Below are positions 1 to 6,064 of a stretch of DNA of 8,024 bases, one piece after another. The stretch's first letter is position 1. Each line of letters begins with the position of its first letter. The notes under the pieces were generated by a model, which did not search any database, was not told the DNA's origin, and saw only the letters and a program-made list of their open reading frames with translations. Origin of the DNA: Myxococcales bacterium (GTDB lineage Bacteria; Myxococcota_A; Polyangia; Haliangiales; J016); NCBI GenBank assembly GCA_014238595.1, contig JABAAV010000045.1, forward strand, positions 3,544-11,567, written 5' to 3'. Both the position numbers and the translations under genes were made by a program.

Positions 1-2002
1 TTCGAAGTAGTGCAGAAAAATCTTTGCGCTCTTGTGCATTCATGCTTCCTTGTTCAAAAACAGAATTGTAATGGTTCAACAAATCGCCATCAGAAACAGT
101 GATTTTTTTTGTTTGATCGATCCGTCGGTTGGTGATGGTTTCTTTAATTTCACCCTTTGTGTTGTGTTCTAGTGATTTCAAAAACGCAATATATTCTTTA
201 TTTTTAGTGTTTTTCAGATACAATGCTTCAATACGTTCCAGTGCTTTTTGATCTCCAGGATTCGAAACAAGAATTCGTTTATATCCTTCAATGGCACGAT
301 CGATATCGCCTAATTTTGTATCTGCAATGTCTGCAATCTCACCCAATAAGACAGAGATCTGTCCTGGATGTGCAGAAGCATCTATCAAGGCTATTTTTTG
401 CTCAAGCAATGTCACTAAATACAACCAATCTTCATTGTGTCTTGCAAGACGAATCAAGATGGACAACACATATTCATTGTTATTATCGATCTCATAAGAT
501 TTTTTATATGCGGTCATCGCCTTGGATAGATCAGACAAATGACCTTCACAAATTTCACCAATTCTCACATACAATGATACTTTTTCTTGTTCATCGGATT
601 CGATATCAAGATGGTTAAACAACTGCTCCACAAGCTCTGTCCATCTATTTTCTTTTTCTAAAATCGATTCAATAGCTTTATGTATATCGTGGCGTGCATT
701 GTCATGGTTCAATGCACGGCGAAACATTGATAATGATTGAATATAATCATGTTGATGCTCATTGATCCATGTTCCTAATTGATACCAATATTCTGGTGCT
801 ATTTTTTCTTTTGAGGATAATGTTTCAGCAATCGCAGTAACACTCTGTATAATATCCTCCCAGAGTCCTGTCTTCTCACCTAAAAAAGAAATTTTTTCAA
901 GCAATTTTTCAGATAACGGATCTATCTTTAATGCAGCCAAAAAAGAAAATACTGCCTTATCTGGTGCATCAAATTTTTCATTAAAAATATCGCCAATCTC
1001 TTCGAGATATTGCTTACATTTTGAAGTATCTGATTCAATCTGAGAACACACAATGAGTGCATTGACCAATTGTTGATCATCATCCTCTTTTCTAAATTTT
1101 TGGACAGCAGCTTGAATGTTACTCTCTGCTTCTTCCTTGTGAATCCCTGCGCTCCACAGTGTTAACCAACCATCAACGTCATCAACATCAGGACGAATTT
1201 CTGACAATACGATATTTTCTTGAGAGCATTCATCAGATAATATTTTCAAATATTGAACAACATTTTTCGTGGAAATGACTTCAATGTTATGTTCTAAAAG
1301 TAAATTCTCAGCCATTGCTTTTGAACATTGATCAAGCACCAAATAATGTTGCCCAGATTGAGGCGAGGGAAGAACACTTAATAGTTTATCCAACACAATT
1401 ACAAAATCTGGATCACCTATCTTAAAACCAACAAACAATAAGGATCCGTTGGTATAAATATCTTGAACAAAGTTACGAAGTCCACTCATTCGCTCTGAGA
1501 CAGCACGAAATGATTGCGGAGAGACAACGTAAGATTCAAAGTTTCCAAGCAATTTCAGGATATACTGAGAATGAACTGTTAAATCGATAGTCTCGATAGC
1601 ATCGTAAGAATAAACATTAGAATCGGCATCTTGTCCAAATGCCTTTTGAATCCCATCACCTGGAAAAGTGGTCCACACATGATGAAACGGTAATGTGCTC
1701 AAGACCTTGAGCATATCTGATTCTTCACTTGATTTATCCAAATATTTTTTGAGAAGGTTACGTGTTTTCTTTTCTCCACAAAAACGTACTACAATATCTA
1801 AAGCACCGCTTAATTCCTCATTTTTTTCACGTTGTTCAATATTGGATATAATCTCTTTGTCATCACTTTTGTTCAACTCCGTCTTAATATCGGCAAGAAT
1901 ATTTTTCCATGCAGAAACATCACAATCATGTCCAACGATAACCGCTGCACTTCCAGCTTTCATGTTTTTTAATAACGGACTAGGTACTGTAATTTTAGAC
2001 AT
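1..2002 (-). CDS. SIR2-like (SIR2_2 type) domain protein with C-terminal TPR array, C-terminus off the left edge
   Basis: Reading the minus strand from ATG at 2002 gives 667 codons with no stop before the window edge. An AGGA site lies 7 nt upstream of the start. Residues about 12-255 fit the SIR2_2-like fold seen in NAD-cleaving defence and signalling proteins. The supporting marks are a hydrophobic strand ending VIVG (21-24), a TT-containing strand LPFHHVWTT (104-112), KLLG (150-153), and the typical C-terminal strand LLFVGFKIGDPDF (188-200). Residues about 340-615 form TPR-like repeats with a period near 73 residues. The expected active-site pieces look changed: GHDCD (24-28) stands where GAGxS is usual, F/P follow TT where Asn is usual, and Leu stands in place of His before the KLxG glycine. 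I infer a non-catalytic, sensing or scaffold SIR2 domain. No signal peptide or membrane segment is visible, so it is probably cytoplasmic. Its role is unknown, and no defence partner gene is in view. Confidence 0.75.
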   Translation of the reverse strand, partial: MSKITVPSPLLKNMKAGSAAVIVGHDCDVSAWKNILADIKTELNKSDDKEIISNIEQREKNEELSGALDIVVRFCGEKKTRNLLKKYLDKSSEESDMLKVLSTLPFHHVWTTFPGDGIQKAFGQDADSNVYSYDAIETIDLTVHSQYILKLLGNFESYVVSPQSFRAVSERMSGLRNFVQDIYTNGSLLFVGFKIGDPDFVIVLDKLLSVLPSPQSGQHYLVLDQCSKAMAENLLLEHNIEVISTKNVVQYLKILSDECSQENIVLSEIRPDVDDVDGWLTLWSAGIHKEEAESNIQAAVQKFRKEDDDQQLVNALIVCSQIESDTSKCKQYLEEIGDIFNEKFDAPDKAVFSFLAALKIDPLSEKLLEKISFLGEKTGLWEDIIQSVTAIAETLSSKEKIAPEYWYQLGTWINEHQHDYIQSLSMFRRALNHDNARHDIHKAIESILEKENRWTELVEQLFNHLDIESDEQEKVSLYVRIGEICEGHLSDLSKAMTAYKKSYEIDNNNEYVLSILIRLARHNEDWLYLVTLLEQKIALIDASAHPGQISVLLGEIADIADTKLGDIDRAIEGYKRILVSNPGDQKALERIEALYLKNTKNKEYIAFLKSLEHNTKGEIKETITNRRIDQTKKITVSDGDLLNHYNSVFEQGSMNAQERKDFSALLR
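158..985 (-). repeat. Protein-level TPR-like repeats (about 4 units, period about 73 residues) in the SIR2-like protein
   Basis: Four units align by eye within residues about 340-615. Each has a helix carrying a (D/S)xAxxxY/F-type core: DKAVFSF at 349, QSLSMF at 422, SKAMTAY at 493 and DRAIEGY at 568. Each is followed by an acidic or proline turn (KIDPLS, NHDNAR, EIDNNN, SNPGDQ), and the first three then have a W-centred helix (W381, W454, W526; the fourth has Y604 instead). The start-to-start distances are 73, 71 and 75 residues, so each unit is about two TPR hairpins. Such arrays usually bind proteins. The pattern resembles large TPR proteins common in myxobacterial-type genomes, by recollection of the family rather than by search. 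Confidence 0.6.
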
Positions 2003-2097
2003 ATTAAATTCCTATCTCTATTTATTTTGTTTTCCATAAATCACAGGTAGAGTAATGAAAAAATGCACCAGTAACAATAGAACAATCTGAATTAGAA
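2003..2097. promoter_or_regulatory. Divergent intergenic region between the SIR2-like gene and the phosphotransferase operon
   Basis: These 95 bp separate two divergently read genes, so they should carry both promoters. The sequence is AT-rich and holds several weak hexamers (for example TTGTTT at 2027 and CATAAA at 2035 on the plus strand), but none forms a convincing pair with 16-18 nt spacing. I therefore call only the region and no specific promoter. Confidence 0.35.
2010..2013 (-). promoter_or_regulatory. Shine-Dalgarno site of the SIR2-like/TPR gene
   Basis: On the minus strand AGGA is followed by 7 nt and then ATG at 2002. This supports the chosen start, which also places the predicted SIR2 first strand about 20 residues from the N-terminus, as usual for the family. 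Confidence 0.6.
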
Positions 2098-2835
2098 ATG
2101 AGTGATACACGCTTCATGTTGAATGACATTATCCAACTCTATAAAAACTCGAAAAAACCGACCGATATTAATTGGTTTACAGAATGGATTTGTCGCCCTC
2201 CTGCGGCTGTAATTGTTTATATCCTCAAAAACACCCCTATAACCCCCAATCAGGTAACGTTGATTTCGGCAATCGTTTGTCTTGTAGCCAGTCTTGTGTT
2301 CGTCACAATACCTACATATCAAGGCTTGGTCATTGGAGCCTTGATATATCAATTTTCCTTCATTTTAGACTGTGTTGACGGTCAATTGGCCCGAATTCGG
2401 CAAATAGCATCTCCATTAGGGCATTTGTTCGATTTCACAATGGATGAAATCAAAGCATTGATGATTTTTGGCGCGATTGCCATCCGTTTATGGATCGCCT
2501 CTTCCAACAATATTCACCTACTAATAGGTCTGATTGGACTATTTATAATTGCGGCAGGCATTGCATTAACAAGCTTTACAAGACGCAGTGAATATCTAGA
2601 AGATCTCTCAAAGAACAATGACATATCAGACAATAACATGGATCAATCATCCTCAATTTTATTGTGCTTAGAAAAATTCTTCAAATTTGTCATTCATTAT
2701 CCACAATATTTTTGGGTTCTTGCGTTACTTGATCTCATTGAAATTTATCTCTATAGCTATGCAGCCGTCTCTACTCTTTATTTAGGGTATATATCGCTCT
2801 CTGTCATCAAACATCTTTGTATACAAAAACCATGA
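2098..2835 (+). CDS. CDP-alcohol phosphatidyltransferase family membrane protein
   Basis: This 245-residue integral membrane enzyme should move a phospho-alcohol from a CDP-activated donor onto an acceptor alcohol, releasing CMP. The full family signature D-x2-D-G-x2-A-R-x8-G-x3-D-x3-D is present: D91, D94, G95, A98, R99, G108, D112 and D116. The Asp residues bind metal and the last is the catalytic base in characterised members. The N-terminal TPNQVT (49-54) before a hydrophobic helix is also typical. Hydrophobic segments lie at about 52-72, 76-92, 118-133, 137-156, 195-215 and 219-238. ATG at 2098 is the first in-frame Met before the conserved region; no strong Shine-Dalgarno site is visible, and Met7 is a less likely alternative. 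The stop overlaps the next gene by ATGA, and that gene encodes a nucleotidyltransferase. The pair suggests a donor-making and donor-using couple. The acceptor and headgroup cannot be read from sequence. Confidence 0.9.
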   Translation: MSDTRFMLNDIIQLYKNSKKPTDINWFTEWICRPPAAVIVYILKNTPITPNQVTLISAIVCLVASLVFVTIPTYQGLVIGALIYQFSFILDCVDGQLARIRQIASPLGHLFDFTMDEIKALMIFGAIAIRLWIASSNNIHLLIGLIGLFIIAAGIALTSFTRRSEYLEDLSKNNDISDNNMDQSSSILLCLEKFFKFVIHYPQYFWVLALLDLIEIYLYSYAAVSTLYLGYISLSVIKHLCIQKP

Positions 2836-3623
2836 CAACAACTGTCATTATTATTGCTGCAGGCAGGGGAACACGTCTTGCACCCTATACGAATAATAAA
2901 CCTAAATGCCTCGTTTCGATTGGTGAATTTACCATTTTAGACTGGCAGCTTCGCACCTTTGCTGCTCATGATATAAAAAACTTTGTTATTATTTGTGGCT
3001 ATCAACAACAAGCAATCAAAGAACATTGTAAAAGTTACACTCAAAACATCATATTCATCAATAATGACGACTATGCGAACAATAACATTCTCACTTCATT
3101 ATTGTATGCCATTGATCATATCAAAGATGACATATTGATCACCTATAGCGATCTGTTTATCACGACAGATGTTCTTTCATCCTTGTTAAACTCTCCTGCC
3201 GATATCGCATTATCTGTAGACAAAAATTTTATCAAGATCTATGAAGGTCGTACCGATCATCCGTTATCGGAAGCCGAAGTATGCGCGGTCACTGATACAT
3301 TAAAAATACAAACGATTGGTAAACGTTCTTTGCCACCCGAACAAGCTTGGGGAGAATTCATTGGATTGCTCCATCTCACATCAAATGGAAGCGCCATCGT
3401 ACAACGAACATGCAAAGATATTCAAAAAAACACAGCGCCCAATGCCCCCTTCATCCGTGCGAAGACTTTCAATCAAGCCTATTTAACTGATATGTTTCAA
3501 CATATGATCAATCAAGGTATAGATATCTATGCAGCACCACTTCTTGGATATTGGCGTGAAATTGATACAGTCCAAGACAAACAACGTACAGAACAATTAT
3601 TAATCAAGGAAAAGATGTCATGA
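2832..3623 (+). CDS. Sugar/alcohol-phosphate nucleotidyltransferase (probably CTP-dependent: inositol-P, phosphocholine or phosphonate type)
   Basis: This 263-residue protein has the Rossmann-like NTP-transferase fold. The nucleotide loop is AAGRGTR (9-15), followed by KPK (23-25), the metal-site YSD (105-107), GEFIG (174-178) and a C-terminal WREIDT (241-246). The RTDHPLSEAEV stretch (140-150) and the closing WREIDT motif resemble the LicC-like, inositol-1-phosphate and phosphonate cytidylyltransferases. CTP as the nucleotide is inferred from this and from the neighbouring CDP-alcohol phosphotransferase. I choose ATG at 2832, not the in-frame TTG at 2817: the ATG overlaps the upstream stop as ATGA and puts the nucleotide loop at the usual distance from the N-terminus. 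The protein is expected to be cytosolic, making the CDP-activated donor used by the preceding gene product. It overlaps the following lipoprotein gene by another ATGA. The substrate is undetermined. Confidence 0.85.
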   Translation: MTTTVIIIAAGRGTRLAPYTNNKPKCLVSIGEFTILDWQLRTFAAHDIKNFVIICGYQQQAIKEHCKSYTQNIIFINNDDYANNNILTSLLYAIDHIKDDILITYSDLFITTDVLSSLLNSPADIALSVDKNFIKIYEGRTDHPLSEAEVCAVTDTLKIQTIGKRSLPPEQAWGEFIGLLHLTSNGSAIVQRTCKDIQKNTAPNAPFIRAKTFNQAYLTDMFQHMINQGIDIYAAPLLGYWREIDTVQDKQRTEQLLIKEKMS

Positions 3624-3865
3624 AACCTATTTTTTTTGTTGTCCTGATTACATTAAGTCTTACAGCATGTGAGCGTCCAACTGAACAACAATGTGAAGAT
3701 GCTGTTAAAAACATCTTTGCTATTCATGGACAAAAAGACCAATCGCCCAAAGCTTGGATACGTTCCTGCAGAGCCAATGCCTCAACAGAAACCGTTCAAT
3801 GTATGACAACAGCAACGACTGCATCTATGCTGGAACAATGTGAACAAACGTCTGTGACCCAATAA
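3620..3865 (+). CDS. Small cysteine-containing lipoprotein
   Basis: This 81-residue protein has a short basic start (MK), a hydrophobic stretch at 4-14 and a lipobox LTAC with the acylated Cys at 17. Glu follows at +2, so there is no inner-membrane Asp retention signal; release to the outer membrane is inferred. The mature chain is only 65 residues and has four more cysteines at 25, 50, 61 and 74, which could form two disulfides in the periplasm. The C-terminal pattern, Cys61 to Cys74 with an A-T-rich stretch between, recalls small lipoproteins of deltaproteobacterial-type genomes; this is from memory, not from a search. The start overlaps the nucleotidyltransferase stop as ATGA, so it is probably translationally coupled and the last gene of the operon. 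Its function is unknown. Confidence 0.8.
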   Translation: MKPIFFVVLITLSLTACERPTEQQCEDAVKNIFAIHGQKDQSPKAWIRSCRANASTETVQCMTTATTASMLEQCEQTSVTQ

Positions 3866-3973
3866 CAATATCTCACTGCATTATATAATAATCTATCATC
3901 CCGTATCAGAGAGACAACAATACTCAATCATACGCAAGTGATGAATGCCCGATAACTGTGTGATTGCTTATCG
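3866..3973. other. Convergent intergenic gap, possible weak bidirectional termination structures
   Basis: The 108 bp lie between two convergent genes, where terminators are expected. There is a 10-bp palindrome ATTATATAAT at 3880-3889 and an imperfect 10-bp stem, with two wobble pairs, between 3925-3934 and 3957-3966 around a 22-nt loop. A shorter CGATAA/TTATCG stem overlaps the latter near 3950-3974. None is GC-rich or followed by a T-tract, so no intrinsic terminator can be called. Confidence 0.25.
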
Positions 3974-4873
3974 TTACGATTGCCGTTGAATTGTATGTGG
4001 TGATGACACATTGTTGGATGATTCTTCTTTATCGTCACGATTACTGCCGAACCCTTCTGCAATAACAGATTCTGGAGGCCCAGAGACTCCTGAAACGAGT
4101 TTCATCCATTGAAATAATTTCAAAATATAGTAAGAAAGATCATATTCATACCAAGTAAAACCTTGTTTGGCACAGCGCTGATAACGATGATGGTTATTGT
4201 GCCAACCTTCACCCATCGTAATTAATGCCAAAATCGCATTATTACGGGAATGATCAGTCGTTTCATAACGTCGCTTTCCCCATACATGAGCCAGAGAATT
4301 CACCGTAAAACTGCCATGCCACAACAACACCGTTGAGACGCCCATGCCCCAAAAAAGAGCATCCCATCCTCCCCAGATAAACAGCACCGTCGAATAGATA
4401 ATCGGTGGAAACGTCCAATGACGACTCAACCAGACGAGCTCAGGGTAGCGCGATAAATCTGTTACATTGCTTTCATTGTAGCCATCGTAATCGTTTGAGA
4501 TAATCCATCCCACATGTGACCACCAAAAACCACGACGTATTGGTGAATGGACATCGTTCTCTTCATCAGAATATTTATGATGATCACGATGATGAGCTGC
4601 CCACCACAATACACCTTTCTGCAACGAACATTCTGCCATAAATGCAAAAACAAATTGAAAGGCACGTGATGTTTTGAAAGAACGATGTGAAAAATAACGA
4701 TGATAGCCTGCTGTCACCCAAAACATACGAAAATAATAAGAGGCGACCGCAATGCCAAAGCCTGTCCAAGACCATCCCCAATAAAGAATACCTCCAACAG
4801 CAATAAGATGGAATAGAATAAACGGTGCAGCCGATGGACGAACATCGTTGTTTTTTAGCGTTTGCGAAGTCAC
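3974..4873 (-). CDS. Delta-9-type fatty acid desaturase (membrane di-iron)
   Basis: This 299-residue membrane desaturase should insert a cis double bond into a saturated acyl chain, using O2 and an electron donor. All three histidine boxes are present: HRYFSH (58-63), HRDHH (95-99, HxxHH) and HNNHH (225-229, HxxHH). The extra iron-ligand region NSLAH (192-196) is also there. The motifs and length match the stearoyl-CoA/acyl-lipid delta-9 family. Hydrophobic segments lie at about 18-34, 38-55, 70-83 and 155-188. The tail after residue 275 is charged and Ser/Asn-rich. The start is GTG at 4873: the frame has a TAG upstream, no ATG lies between, and the next in-frame Met is residue 50, too close to the first box. 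No Shine-Dalgarno site is seen. A good -10 and an inverted repeat lie just upstream, suggesting regulated expression. Whether the substrate is acyl-CoA or membrane lipid cannot be told. Confidence 0.92.
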   Translation of the reverse strand: MTSQTLKNNDVRPSAAPFILFHLIAVGGILYWGWSWTGFGIAVASYYFRMFWVTAGYHRYFSHRSFKTSRAFQFVFAFMAECSLQKGVLWWAAHHRDHHKYSDEENDVHSPIRRGFWWSHVGWIISNDYDGYNESNVTDLSRYPELVWLSRHWTFPPIIYSTVLFIWGGWDALFWGMGVSTVLLWHGSFTVNSLAHVWGKRRYETTDHSRNNAILALITMGEGWHNNHHRYQRCAKQGFTWYEYDLSYYILKLFQWMKLVSGVSGPPESVIAEGFGSNRDDKEESSNNVSSPHTIQRQS

Positions 4874-4887
4874 TATAGTCGCGTTGA

Positions 4888-4918
4888 TAGCATTATATGG
4901 ATATATATGGAAATGCTA
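4888..4918. promoter_or_regulatory. Inverted repeat TAGCATT-N17-AATGCTA over the desaturase promoter, candidate operator
   Basis: A perfect 7-bp inverted repeat has its arms at 4888-4894 and 4912-4918. One arm overlaps the predicted -10 and the other overlaps the predicted -35. The 17-nt spacer carries two ATATGG copies (4895-4900 and 4905-4910). A dimeric regulator bound here would cover the promoter. The placement suggests repression, but the regulator is unknown and not encoded in this window. Confidence 0.4.
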
Positions 4919-4919
4919 A
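4892..4919 (-). promoter_or_regulatory. Predicted sigma70-type promoter of the desaturase gene
   Basis: Read on the minus strand there is a perfect -10 TATAAT (4897 down to 4892). A 4-of-6 -35 TTAGCA (4919 down to 4914) lies upstream, with a 16-nt spacer. Transcription would start near 4885, leaving a leader of only about 12 nt before the GTG and no Shine-Dalgarno site. The call is by eye. Confidence 0.5.
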
Positions 4920-5050
4920 ACTAGCAAAACTCAATGGACCATGCGATATCTTGATTTCTAGCAATTTTGCGGCAATCATCAACAATGCATCCAATCCACA
5001 ATAATCTCATTTAAAACTCATTTCTTGCCTTTGTTCACGTTGGCGACTGC

Positions 5051-6064
5051 ATGCTCACCCATATCAATGAAAACTCCGTTCATTTAGACGAACATGGACA
5101 TCCTCGTATGATTACCCGTCAATTTATCATACCACAAGGGTTTGACGGCTATCGGCTCGATCATTATTTAAAAATTAAAATCCCTCGGCTATCTCGGCGT
5201 AAAATACAACACATTATTCATGAACAAGTCACTCACAATCAGAAAACAGTCAAACCACACGCATCGATTCGTGAAGGTGATATCTTTCTATTGCAACGTC
5301 CAGCAAAACCTGAACCGAACTGTCCACGTCATTTTACAGTTCTTTATGAAGATGAAGATCTCCTAGCAATCAATAAACCTTCTGGGCTTCCTGTCCATTC
5401 TACCGCTAAGTTTTATTTTAATACATTAACACGTTTATTGTTTGAGACTTACGGAAGATCCGTGCAAATAGCACATCGTATTGATCGAGAAACATCGGGT
5501 TGTATGTTAGTCGCAAAAAACAAACATACTGCTGCCTTATTGAAACAAGCGTTCACACAACACCGTATTGATAAAACCTATCTTGCCATCGTTCACGGCA
5601 CGCCATCATGGTCAACACAAACAACACATTGCATTAATCATCCCTTAGCCTTAACTCAAAATCCTCAACAATTATCCATACGAATGACCGTCACACCTCA
5701 AGGAAAACCAGCCTCTACTTTAGTCCAAGTCATCGCCTTTTATCCCCACAACACACTCATTCGTTGTATCCCTCAAACGGGAAGACAACATCAAATTCGT
5801 GTCCATCTTGCCCAAGAAGGATATCCAATCGTAGGTGACAAACTCTACATTCATGGAGATGGTGCTTTTATCCGCTATTGCAACGAAGGGCTCACCAATG
5901 AATTACTTGACTTATTTATCTTACATCGACAAGCCTTACATGCTTCCGATATACATCTGATACATCCTACCACACAGAAAAAATTACATATTCACGCACC
6001 GCTACCTCAAGACATGCAAACATATCTTGATCGAACATCTAGTGCTATAAACACCATATCATGA
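5051..6064 (+). CDS. RluA/RluD-family pseudouridine synthase with S4 RNA-binding domain
   Basis: This 337-residue enzyme should convert specific uridines to pseudouridine in rRNA or another structured RNA. Residues about 24-85 form an S4-like RNA-binding domain (YRLDHYL, then a basic LSRRKIQHII). The catalytic domain follows, with LLAINKPSGLPVH (104-116), the family motif HRIDRETSG (142-150) carrying catalytic Asp145, and GRQHQIRVHL (244-253) followed by GYPIVGDKLY (257-266). The S4 domain points to the RluC/RluD side of the family rather than RluA, but the target site cannot be assigned. ATG at 5051 has no clear Shine-Dalgarno site. Met20 (5108) is a possible alternative because residues 1-20 are not conserved family sequence. 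The stop overlaps the next start as ATGA, so the YchF-like gene is probably translationally coupled. Confidence 0.92.
   Translation: MLTHINENSVHLDEHGHPRMITRQFIIPQGFDGYRLDHYLKIKIPRLSRRKIQHIIHEQVTHNQKTVKPHASIREGDIFLLQRPAKPEPNCPRHFTVLYEDEDLLAINKPSGLPVHSTAKFYFNTLTRLLFETYGRSVQIAHRIDRETSGCMLVAKNKHTAALLKQAFTQHRIDKTYLAIVHGTPSWSTQTTHCINHPLALTQNPQQLSIRMTVTPQGKPASTLVQVIAFYPHNTLIRCIPQTGRQHQIRVHLAQEGYPIVGDKLYIHGDGAFIRYCNEGLTNELLDLFILHRQALHASDIHLIHPTTQKKLHIHAPLPQDMQTYLDRTSSAINTIS

Larger units (their letters stand above)
4888..4965. repeat. Cluster of four TAGCA half-sites in the divergent desaturase/pseudouridine synthase region
   Basis: TAGCATT occurs at 4888-4894 (plus) and 4912-4918 (minus), TAGCAAA at 4922-4928 (plus) and TAGCAAT at 4959-4965 (plus). 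The second and third form a tight palindrome GCTA-AAC-TAGC at 4915-4925. CTAGCAA is directly repeated at 4921 and 4958. The remainder of the gap up to 5050 shows only a weak plus-strand pair, TTGCGG (4967) and TCCAAT (4990) with 17-nt spacing, which might serve the pseudouridine synthase gene. Confidence 0.35.

Noticed and set aside
223..618. Plus-strand 131-residue open frame (and an overlapping one at 291-497)
   Set aside because: Antisense to the TPR array of the left-edge gene. The composition is His/Gln/Tyr-rich with no domain, and the opposite strand is coherent TPR sequence.
1..2002. Calling the SIR2-TPR gene a known antiphage system (such as Thoeris or DSR2)
   Set aside because: The required catalytic residues appear absent, and no partner gene, transposon or other defence gene is nearby, so the sequence does not support a named system.
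1695..2039. Plus-strand 114-residue open frame antisense to the SIR2-like gene
   Set aside because: It is low-complexity Ser/Leu/Phe-rich sequence, lies wholly opposite a well-supported domain-bearing gene, and has no recognisable motif.
2817..2831. TTG start five codons upstream for the nucleotidyltransferase
   Set aside because: The ATG at 2832 makes the typical ATGA overlap with the upstream stop and gives the usual spacing to the nucleotide loop.
3925..3966. Imperfect stem-loop as a terminator of the lipoprotein operon
   Set aside because: The stem has two wobble pairs, a 22-nt loop, low GC and no T-tract, so it is not callable as an intrinsic terminator.
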